Origin: a bacterium
GTDB lineage: Bacteria; Electryoneota; Electryoneia; Electryoneales; Electryoneaceae
Length of the DNA stretch: 33,674 nt
NCBI GenBank assembly: GCA_028278125.1
Contig: JANQEY010000086.1
Location: forward strand, 1 to 33,674
Direction of reading: 5' to 3'
Shown in pieces: positions 26,857-33,674 of the stretch. Position 1 is the stretch's first letter, and each line of letters opens with the position of its first letter. The position numbers and the translations under genes were made by a program. Under the pieces are notes generated by a model. It was not told the origin of the DNA. It was given only the letters and a program-made list of their open reading frames with translations, and did no database searches.

Positions 26857-29154
26857 CTATTGTAAGTAATTCTGAATCCAATCGATAACAAGAATCTGCA
26901 TCTTTGTATCAAAACAATTGTAATAGTCCGGTACCAGTAGTTCCAATTTGTCACCGGCATCATACAACTTGTATACATCCTTAGCATCCATGAGGACATC
27001 GACCATCTCGTCAAGGTCAGTTTCCCAGTTCAATTTTGGATTGATGACGAGGACAGGTCGAGGCGCGATCATGGAAACCAGGTGCTGTAAATCATATGGT
27101 ACCTTCTCTTCCTGACCTGAATACAGACCCAGTTTAGGTATTAACATAGTATCTTTCGACCAGTAGTCAACCCCCGACTTTTCCGGACTATACCTATTTG
27201 TCTCATATGGTGGCGGTGCACTCACTGCAACCATTCCCGCCGGACGCCTGTCGGTAGCACATAGATGCATCCCTACCATTGATCCCAGGCCATAACCCAC
27301 AACCCATACCTGTTCCTTGTCGACATATTTCATTGTCCAGATTCTATTGAGCGCGGATTTAGCGTCACGTACCATTTTCCCCATCAAAGACCAGTCGGGA
27401 TGATAATCATAGAAACTCTCTGCCTCCTCTACCCTCCACCCGAAACCAACCTGGTCATAGGCAAACACGGCAAATCCAGCTTCGGCCAACTTATTGTATG
27501 CCTGCTTGCCCCTGCGATATCCCGCGGAATAACCCGTTGAAGGATTAAATGGATGCAGCCATAATATGGCCGGAAATTTCTGGTCAGTATCGGCACCGCC
27601 TTGGGGGATATATACATCTGCGTTAATATATTCGCCGAAAACCAGGTCTACTTTCTGGAGACCAGATCCTTTCCCTCCTCTTTTAAGTAGCTCGTGTATA
27701 TGACTTGGATCTTTTCCGTAATCTGTTCCGATATCCTTAACACCCGGCGGGGCATCACCCAGCATCCATTCTATATCTTCCTGGATTGTACTCTTAAAAT
27801 CTATCCAGTGATCCTTCGATTTGATTTTTTTGCCCTTGTTATCTCTTAATAGCTTTTTGTTTTTTCTAGATAACAGATCATATTCATTCAATGATGCCTG
27901 ATCATTTTTCCAATCATTCCAGAAAGACGGCCAGACATATCTTTCTTCGATATGATCATCCATGTTATTAAACTGGGCGTCACTCCAGTCGAGGTATTTA
28001 TCGATTACTGTCGGCCAGCTTTCGTGCCCGCCATGACGCCAGAGAATATCCAGTTTATCGCCTGCCTGGTAGATTTCATATACATCTTTTACCGTACTAT
28101 AGGTCTGCTGCATAGCCCATGTATTCTCAACATTATCATTTAGCGCTATACTTAACAGGCACGGACGGGGTGCTGACATGGCAACCAGCTGGTTAAAGTC
28201 AACGGGAAGTTTGTCCTCGCGCCCGATGAAAAATCGCAACCTCGGATGAAACCAGTCCGGATAACGATTGGTCAATATCTCAATACCCGAATTAAAGTGC
28301 TGTTCTGAACAGAGTCGAGCAGATAGTGTTCCACCAACACCGGCAGAACTTGATATTACCGCGCTGAATCTTTCATCAATAGCGGACGCAATCAATGCCT
28401 GTTTCCCATTTCTTGAGTGCCCGGCAATAACTACTTTTTCCATGTCCGCCTGTGGAATAGTCTCCAGGTAATCCAGACAACGTGAAGCTGCCCATGCTCT
28501 CCTGGTTAAATTCGACCAATCATACCCTGGATACGCTTTTTTGAAGGAATTAGTATCATCATAATTATCTGCACCGGCATAAACGCATGCCAGGTAACCT
28601 CTCCTGACAGCAATCATCGCCCATCCACGATGGTTAGCCTGGGTCATAAATACTGGAAACGGCCCCTCGCCTTCCGGTAAAAATATTTCAAGGGATAAAT
28701 TGGCTTTGTTGCCTGGTCCAAAATGGAGACGTATCTGGGAGGTTTTCACCTGGTTTTCGCGTTGCTTACCAAGAATTTCCACCTCAAAAGTATCCGGTGG
28801 TGGAGGATATGTTCCAATGATCCAGTGTTTAAATTCTTCGAGAACAACTTCCCGACGGTTTCGCCATTCTTCGTGCGTTGTAATTATGTCACGTGTCCCG
28901 TCCGTTTTGTGTATCAACGGCTCAGGTAAAAAAGGAATTGACGGCATTTTGTCGAAATTGGGGGGTAATTCTCCGCTCTCCAGCAACCATTCATCCCATG
29001 CAGCTGACGGTTCAAGTATCCCCCTCAATTGATCCAGGAATGCTGTTCGTTTAGTAGAATCGTCCGGTGCTGCTGCGAGATTGATAGAGCTTAAATGAAC
29101 AACAAAACCGACCAGGAATAATATTAGCCAGGGAGGGATTTTGAAATGCCGCAT
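26857..29154 (-). CDS. Exported tandem alpha/beta hydrolase; CE15-like active N-half, degenerate C-half
   Basis: A 765-residue protein with a signal peptide (PPWLILFLVGFVVHLSS, then AAAPDD). Residues about 95-395 form a CE15/glucuronoyl-esterase-like alpha/beta hydrolase with nucleophile Ser247 in GHSRNGK, the MSAPRP segment (326-331), AGDKLD and His377 in GGHESW. Residues about 505-765 repeat this fold: QHLVSMIAPRP (690-700) and AGDKLE (733-738) match the first half, but the nucleophile is Gly622 (GYGLG) and the histidine region reads PDYYNCF, so the second half cannot use the same triad. A charged linker (400-450) joins them. The first half probably cleaves an ester in plant or algal polysaccharide, or a related acyl ester, outside the cytoplasm. 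No other carbohydrate enzymes are adjacent, so the substrate is open. Confidence 0.85.
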   Translation of the reverse strand: MRHFKIPPWLILFLVGFVVHLSSINLAAAPDDSTKRTAFLDQLRGILEPSAAWDEWLLESGELPPNFDKMPSIPFLPEPLIHKTDGTRDIITTHEEWRNRREVVLEEFKHWIIGTYPPPPDTFEVEILGKQRENQVKTSQIRLHFGPGNKANLSLEIFLPEGEGPFPVFMTQANHRGWAMIAVRRGYLACVYAGADNYDDTNSFKKAYPGYDWSNLTRRAWAASRCLDYLETIPQADMEKVVIAGHSRNGKQALIASAIDERFSAVISSSAGVGGTLSARLCSEQHFNSGIEILTNRYPDWFHPRLRFFIGREDKLPVDFNQLVAMSAPRPCLLSIALNDNVENTWAMQQTYSTVKDVYEIYQAGDKLDILWRHGGHESWPTVIDKYLDWSDAQFNNMDDHIEERYVWPSFWNDWKNDQASLNEYDLLSRKNKKLLRDNKGKKIKSKDHWIDFKSTIQEDIEWMLGDAPPGVKDIGTDYGKDPSHIHELLKRGGKGSGLQKVDLVFGEYINADVYIPQGGADTDQKFPAILWLHPFNPSTGYSAGYRRGKQAYNKLAEAGFAVFAYDQVGFGWRVEEAESFYDYHPDWSLMGKMVRDAKSALNRIWTMKYVDKEQVWVVGYGLGSMVGMHLCATDRRPAGMVAVSAPPPYETNRYSPEKSGVDYWSKDTMLIPKLGLYSGQEEKVPYDLQHLVSMIAPRPVLVINPKLNWETDLDEMVDVLMDAKDVYKLYDAGDKLELLVPDYYNCFDTKMQILVIDWIQNYLQ

Positions 29155-29287
29155 AGGACTGTCACTTTCTACAATCTCGCCGGTGAAAAGGAATCGATGG
29201 TATCAGAAATTCAAACCAAGATCCTATGAACCCGGCGAAAAATTTTATTGCTTAAGGAGGTGTTTTATCGATTCGGATATAATAGCA

Positions 29288-29319
29288 CAAAAAAAGGCGG
29301 GTTCGCCAGAACCAGCCTT
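29288..29319 (-). terminator. Intrinsic terminator after the SDR gene
   Basis: Read on the - strand: AGGC-T-GGTTC, loop TGGC, GAACC-C-GCCT, then seven T. On the + strand AGGC 29295-29298 pairs with GCCT 29315-29318 and GGTTC 29300-29304 with GAACC 29309-29313, with one mismatch between them. It lies 43 bases past the SDR stop. Confidence 0.88.
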
Positions 29320-29361
29320 GCTGTTAAGACATTATTAAATGCAACAAACTTGTGAACAGAA

Positions 29362-30216
29362 TCAGCCAGGAATGTTCGAATAAGGATTCCTCGGTTCCTG
29401 CAGGTTGACAATATCTTCCATTCTTGAGTTGACTATTGGCTGTTTTTCCGGCTCGTAGATATAGAACAGGTTCTTCTGCATAGAATTAAATACATGCTCA
29501 GCAGCCGATTCCGGCGGCATGCCGTTACGAACCCCCATGGCGATAATCATATCGATATCACCTGTTGACGATCTTATCTCTTCGTTAGGATCGTTTTTGA
29601 GATCATCCGGGCGATTTCGGTCTGAATCCATAATTCGTGTTCTGACAAAGCCCGGGCAGTACACCGATACCCTGACTTTCGAACGAAGATATTTCATTTC
29701 GTGGAACAGTGTTTCCGTCACACTTACAAGGGCATGTTTCGATGCCTTGTAGACTCCCTGGCCGGGATAAGTCGATAAACCGGCAAGGGAAGAGGTATTT
29801 ACCACATAACACTCATCATTCTGTTCAAGCATCCGGGGAATAAAGCTCCTGATACCATTCACCACCCCCATCAGGTTTGCCCCGAGTACCCATTGCCAGT
29901 CCTTTTCCGTGCTTTCCCAAAGTGTGCCCCTCACTCCTCCAACACCTGCATTGTTGAAAAGCATTTGGACTGAACCATACTTCGAATAGCTCTCTATCGC
30001 CAGTGCTTCAACATCATCAGACTTTGCCACATCAAGTGGGAATGCTATTACATTGTTTCCCATCGCAGCAATTTCGGATCTAACTTCATACAACGGTTCA
30101 CGTTCAATATCAGCCAGAACAACATTCATCCCATCCTTTGCACAATGGAACGCCAGGGCTTTGCCAATCCCGCTTGCCGCACCGGTGACAACTGCCGTTT
30201 TTCCGTTAAATCCCAT
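29362..30216 (-). CDS. Classical short-chain dehydrogenase/reductase (SDR)
   Basis: A 284-residue cytosolic NAD(P)-dependent oxidoreductase. Motifs: TGAASGIG (11-18), Asp/aromatic preference region VLADIE (33-38, an acidic residue that favours NAD), NNAG (88-91), Asn114, Ser143, Tyr156 and Lys160 (YKASK). Length and order match the classical SDR family, with a somewhat long C-terminal tail (PPESAAEHVFNSMQ and beyond) typical of uncharacterised cp3-like members. GAGG lies 13 bases before the ATG. It is monocistronic: its terminator is at 29288-29319 and the next gene upstream ends 339 bases away. Substrate cannot be predicted. Confidence 0.93.
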   Translation of the reverse strand: MGFNGKTAVVTGAASGIGKALAFHCAKDGMNVVLADIEREPLYEVRSEIAAMGNNVIAFPLDVAKSDDVEALAIESYSKYGSVQMLFNNAGVGGVRGTLWESTEKDWQWVLGANLMGVVNGIRSFIPRMLEQNDECYVVNTSSLAGLSTYPGQGVYKASKHALVSVTETLFHEMKYLRSKVRVSVYCPGFVRTRIMDSDRNRPDDLKNDPNEEIRSSTGDIDMIIAMGVRNGMPPESAAEHVFNSMQKNLFYIYEPEKQPIVNSRMEDIVNLQEPRNPYSNIPG

Positions 30217-30555
30217 TAAGATTTATCCTCTAATAAACTATTTTACGAATTTTCAGATAATATGCTAATTTATAATATCGACACATTTATTGTTGTGATT
30301 TAAACCACAGTGTTTTCAATCACTAAAAATTTATAGCATTAAATAGATTAATTCTACATCTCAAGATAGAATACCAGTTAAAATTTCTAAATTTCAGGAT
30401 AATAAACATTGATTAAAGGATTATCAATTTAAAGTCAATGGTAGTAAGTATGTAATACTGATACAAGGCAAAAGTCCCGCCAAGGAGCTTTCATTGATAA
30501 TATTCTATTTCCCCCTCCGAATTCGGGTACTGACTGTTCGTCGGAGACTCAATTA
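30217..30555. other. 339-base AT-rich intergenic region
   Basis: It lies between the SDR start and the DUF5916 stop, both on the - strand, so it should hold the SDR promoter and the DUF5916 terminator. Apart from the candidate hairpin at 30470-30491, I see only AT-rich sequence and no open frame. Confidence 0.65.
30470..30491 (-). terminator. Weak candidate terminator for the DUF5916 gene
   Basis: On the - strand AAAGCTCC, loop TTGGC, GGGACTTT pair with one mismatch and one G-T pair, followed by a short T-run. It lies 65 bases after the stop codon, so it fits but is not strong. Confidence 0.4.
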
Positions 30556-32718
30556 TCACAGTGAGACGGGAAAGAAGTAAGTCCACTTCATCCGAATGGT
30601 TCGCTCATCAGGACGCCAATGATCTCTCTGGAAACGTAAATCTGTATGCCTTCCCTCGTCGTAAACCAGGTAGAACCAGCTGCCCGGATTCCAGTTCCAG
30701 GCAAAGAGTAAGTTTGTTCCCAGGTACTCATCTTCTTTATCAAATTGAATTGTCCCACGAATAGATATATCCAATGTTGGTGACCACCTTGTTTTCAAGC
30801 GGTTAATAACAAAATCTGTTCTCTCACCATCTTCTATTTCGCTGGCCCCTTCTATCCTGATCCAGTCTACCTCGGCTTCAAACTCAAGGTTTGGTAAAGG
30901 TCTTACTTCAATCCCTATTTCACCATCCAGCTTTTTTCCCTCACGGTGCGTCCCCTGGATAATCTCAGCTCCGACTTCGATCGGTTTGCGATCATCAGAA
31001 CTGAACCATAACCAGCGTCCATACCAGGCCATTTTATCCGGCCTGAACTCACCGAAATTGTCGCGGTAGGGGTAATCGTCCACTGTATAATCTTCATCAT
31101 CATCGGGACGGTTTCTGTAAAAACCACCACCCCAATCCATACCACAGCCAAACCTTAAATTGTTACGTGTTCGGGTATTGGCATTCCAATTAAATGATCT
31201 TTCATACAGATGTCCGTCAGGCATCATTTCATGATAGAAATTGAGGTTATAACGTACAACTTCAAAAATGGTTGTTTCCGGGTAAAGTACATATTGCATC
31301 CAGTTCCAGTTGTTCACAACGTTTGAATACCCTACAAAACCAAGATCATTGATCTCAAAATCCTGTCCCTTATACGTTCCACCCGATTCACCACGAATAT
31401 GTTTACCTTCCATGTAAACATTCCATGATGCTCCAAAGGGCTGGTTTTCAGTATTTGTCCTGTCTACTCCTGCATACATCAGGTTGAGAGAGTTAGCTGC
31501 TCCCCATCTTAACCTGGTATCAACTGCCCCTGCGTTGGAATGGAAATTGTCTTCTACAAGGCTGGTGCCGGTAAATCCAAAAGTGCTTCTCTCACCCACA
31601 TTCCAAACTGCTCTCCCTGCATTTATTGACTGTTGTTCATTTTCGGTCGTTATATTCCTGGCTGAAAGAACACTCATCCTCATCTTTCCATGCTGCCCTG
31701 TAATTCGAGCACCAAGGTCCGGATTAGTGATTTTACGTGTATAAAACATCCTGAAAATGGTCTCATCAAACAGCCCAAGTCCTTCAAGAAAGAATGGTCG
31801 TTTTTCTGAAAGATATACGGGGTAATCGCTTAGATTTATAACTTCCTGGTCTACATCCACCTGCGCAAAATCAGGCTCTACCGTGAGGTCGACCGTCCAG
31901 CTTGAAGAGGGAACTATCTTCAGATCAACACCCAGGTTCTCCCATTCATTCCGCGATCCCCACTCCCCTGCTGCGGGTTGATCCCAGCGTCCTGTGACAT
32001 GCGGCAGAATCTCAACATGCATGGTCTTATTAATACCTTCAAGACCTTTGAGCAAACCGAATTCGCTTACGCTCATCCCGCGGTCCCTGTCAACCGGCTG
32101 CCAGGCAAACCACTCATTTGTTCGATGAATTACCCTGTCGAAGTTAATGCCCCATCCGTCGTGACGTGCGCCACCATGACGGAAGCTATTAAATGGTAAC
32201 CGCATCTCTGCTACCCATCCGTCGTCCCGGTGCGCTGTTGCCGATTCCCAAACCCCATCCCAGGAATAATCAACACGGTTCTCCCGGGTAAAATTACCAT
32301 CAAGCTGAATTCCTGCGGCAGTTAATCCAAAAAAATACGCGTTTCTTTTATCGTGAAAAGTATCAATTTGGATATAAACTACATCGGCTTCTTCTCCCTG
32401 ATCCCTTCGTCGGATTTTCCCGGTAATACTGTCTGGAGAGCTGTCCAGGCAATGAAATGCTACAAACAGTGCATCATCGGAATAGAGCAGATAGATTTTT
32501 GTTTGATGGCTTGGGGGATCTCCCTGGTTTGGCATAATCAGGGTAAAACCGGTAGCCGGTTCTGCCTGGAACCACAACTCCTCCAGCTCACCATCGATAA
32601 CAGGTCCTGGAGAGTAAACAGCAGTAACACTTTTACGACTAATTTCACCCAAACATACTTTTAGGGTAAGTACAGAAAACACTAATAGTGCTGTTGCGCA
32701 TTTAAAAAAATAAATCAT
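30556..32718 (-). CDS. DUF5916 outer-membrane beta-barrel protein with CBM9-like N-terminal domain
   Basis: A 720-residue protein with a signal peptide (CATALLVFSVLTLKVCLG). Residues about 30-230 are a CBM9-like fold: PVIDGELEELWFQAEPATGF, LYSDDALFVAFHC, DVVYIQIDTFHDKRNAYFF and EMRLPFNSFR are hallmark pieces of the DUF5916 N-domain. After DLTVEPDFAQVDVD and YLSEKRPFFLEG, the C-terminal 400 residues alternate aromatic and polar strands, as expected of a large outer-membrane barrel (LNLMYAGVDR, FEAEVDWIRIEG, WSPTLDISIRGTIQF). This family is common in the FCB group; its transport or binding role is not established. No clear ribosome site precedes ATG 32718. It diverges from the gene at 32965 across a 246-base spacer. 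Confidence 0.9.
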   Translation of the reverse strand: MIYFFKCATALLVFSVLTLKVCLGEISRKSVTAVYSPGPVIDGELEELWFQAEPATGFTLIMPNQGDPPSHQTKIYLLYSDDALFVAFHCLDSSPDSITGKIRRRDQGEEADVVYIQIDTFHDKRNAYFFGLTAAGIQLDGNFTRENRVDYSWDGVWESATAHRDDGWVAEMRLPFNSFRHGGARHDGWGINFDRVIHRTNEWFAWQPVDRDRGMSVSEFGLLKGLEGINKTMHVEILPHVTGRWDQPAAGEWGSRNEWENLGVDLKIVPSSSWTVDLTVEPDFAQVDVDQEVINLSDYPVYLSEKRPFFLEGLGLFDETIFRMFYTRKITNPDLGARITGQHGKMRMSVLSARNITTENEQQSINAGRAVWNVGERSTFGFTGTSLVEDNFHSNAGAVDTRLRWGAANSLNLMYAGVDRTNTENQPFGASWNVYMEGKHIRGESGGTYKGQDFEINDLGFVGYSNVVNNWNWMQYVLYPETTIFEVVRYNLNFYHEMMPDGHLYERSFNWNANTRTRNNLRFGCGMDWGGGFYRNRPDDDEDYTVDDYPYRDNFGEFRPDKMAWYGRWLWFSSDDRKPIEVGAEIIQGTHREGKKLDGEIGIEVRPLPNLEFEAEVDWIRIEGASEIEDGERTDFVINRLKTRWSPTLDISIRGTIQFDKEDEYLGTNLLFAWNWNPGSWFYLVYDEGRHTDLRFQRDHWRPDERTIRMKWTYFFPVSL

Positions 32719-32759
32719 GATTATACAAAGAATGTACCGTTATTAACGGATATTTATCC

Positions 32760-32838
32760 GGCTCACAATTTTGAAGGTAGATATTTGAAAAAAAGAAAGC
32801 AATCGAAAGGAAAGATTGTTGAATTGCACCTGTGAGCC
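32760..32838. repeat. Spaced inverted repeat in the divergent promoter region
   Basis: GGCTCACA (32760-32767) and TGTGAGCC (32831-32838) are perfectly complementary, 63 bases apart, in the spacer between the DUF5916 gene (-) and the partial gene at 32965 (+). A smaller stem CAATC/GATTG lies between them. It could be a pair of regulator half-sites, or the stem of a leader hairpin. Confidence 0.5.
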
Positions 32839-32964
32839 TATATTATTTCTCAGTATCAACATCTCTCATATTTATCCGATTAAGTATAGTAGGCATACAT
32901 TTCCCGCACTGAAAAAGGTTATTCAATATTTGATAAAACAGGTTATTACTTAAAGGGGTTTATC

Positions 32965-33674
32965 ATGATCAGGCGAAAGAGAAATGGTTATATCTTCGTA
33001 CAGTTCCTGGTCCTGACTGTTTTCCTTGCATTTACTACAGGCTTATCTTCAGCAAATCCTGAGAACGAAATTGAAGCTTCCGTTCTGAATAGTCATGTTG
33101 TTGTAATACACTCCTATCACTATGGTCTCAATTGGTCAGACAGTATTTCCGATGGAATAAAACAGGTTTTCGAAAAGGACGCGAAAGATACGAAGTTGAA
33201 ATTCGAGTTCCTCGACACCCGGTTCCATAATTCCAAGAACTACCTCGATTCCATCAGAGACGCTTTGAAGATTAAATACTCTGAGCAGCAAGTTAATGTT
33301 GTTATAGTCGTAGATGACCATGCCCTCTATTTCATGCGAACTTACGGCAAGGAAATATTTGGTGATGTTCCTGTTGTTTTCTGCAGCGTGAGTGGTTACA
33401 AGCCCGAAATGCGAGAGGAGCTTCAGCTAACCGGACTACGTGAATCTATCGATATAAGATCCACTGTCGAGACTGCACTATTGCTTCATCCTGCAACTGA
33501 AGAAATTGCTGTAATCCTGGAAGGCAGCCGAACCTCTTTATCATTTGTAACAAAAGTAGAAGAGATGCTGCAAGAATTTGAAGACCGTGTTCAAATCAAC
33601 TTTTTAAAAGATCCGACTGATAAACGATTGAAAACGATTATACCTGATTTACCTGAGAACACAATCATACTCCT
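32965..33674 (+). CDS. Periplasmic-binding-protein-like sensor or transporter protein, 3' truncated
   Basis: An open frame of 236 codons from ATG 32965 to the window end; AGGGGT sits about nine bases upstream. After a basic start there is a signal or anchor helix (GYIFVQFLVLTVFLAFTTG). The rest resembles the ABC-type substrate-binding-like sensor domain: VVVIHSYHYGLNWSDSIS, then GIKQVF, NVVIVVDDHALYFM, FGDVPVVFCSVSGY and LLLHPATEEIAVILEG. In this family the domain often forms the N-terminus of sensor histidine kinases or diguanylate cyclases, and at times stands alone as an ABC-transporter component. Which applies here lies beyond the edge. Confidence 0.82.
   Translation, partial: MIRRKRNGYIFVQFLVLTVFLAFTTGLSSANPENEIEASVLNSHVVVIHSYHYGLNWSDSISDGIKQVFEKDAKDTKLKFEFLDTRFHNSKNYLDSIRDALKIKYSEQQVNVVIVVDDHALYFMRTYGKEIFGDVPVVFCSVSGYKPEMREELQLTGLRESIDIRSTVETALLLHPATEEIAVILEGSRTSLSFVTKVEEMLQEFEDRVQINFLKDPTDKRLKTIIPDLPENTIIL

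Overview
The window looks like a contig fragment from an uncultured member of the FCB superphylum (Bacteroidota, Ignavibacteria, Marinimicrobia, KSB1, Zixibacteria and relatives). Two secreted proteins end in type IX secretion (T9SS) sorting domains of the NPFNP type, one surface protein is of the DUF5916/CBM9 type, and genes often lack strong Shine-Dalgarno sites. I cannot name the phylum more closely from sequence alone.

Bases 1-11579 (+ strand) are one co-directional biosynthetic block. It starts inside an iterative polyketide synthase of the polyunsaturated fatty acid (PUFA) synthase type: end of one ACP, a full ACP, then a ketoreductase. A second large synthase follows 10 bases later (KS-AT-DH-phosphopantetheinyl transferase-carrier-thioesterase, 2157 aa). 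After a gap with a nested palindrome come a sulfotransferase and two NAD-dependent nucleotide-sugar epimerase/dehydratase-type enzymes. The set suggests an iterative 'secondary lipid' synthase whose product, or a sugar linked to it, is sulfated. This is the most interesting system in the window. Its 5' end lies outside.

Bases 11581-15654 (- strand) encode a very large membrane-anchored SpoIIE/RsbU-type phosphatase with an extracytoplasmic beta-propeller/PDZ-like sensor. Its stop codon lies one base from the end of the biosynthetic block. A 605-base divergent region follows. Its right half (16042-16224) is rich in nested complementary segments and looks like a structured mRNA leader.

Bases 16260-20952 (+) encode two T9SS-exported surface or secreted proteins, separated by a strong terminator. 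REP-like palindromes flank the second gene: a 35-bp inverted repeat pair (32/35 identical) plus three other palindromic elements packed into 20973-21301.

Bases 21318-26747 (-) are a complete methylmalonyl-CoA mutase operon: non-catalytic small subunit, B12-binding large subunit, then the MeaB GTPase chaperone. Upstream on the same strand (26857-29154) is an exported tandem alpha/beta hydrolase. Its first half looks like an active CE15-like esterase; its second half has lost the catalytic residues.

Bases 29362-32718 (-) hold a short-chain dehydrogenase with a clear terminator and a DUF5916 outer-membrane protein. At 32965, running off the right end, is the N-terminal part of a periplasmic-binding-protein-like sensor or transporter protein, divergent from the DUF5916 gene.
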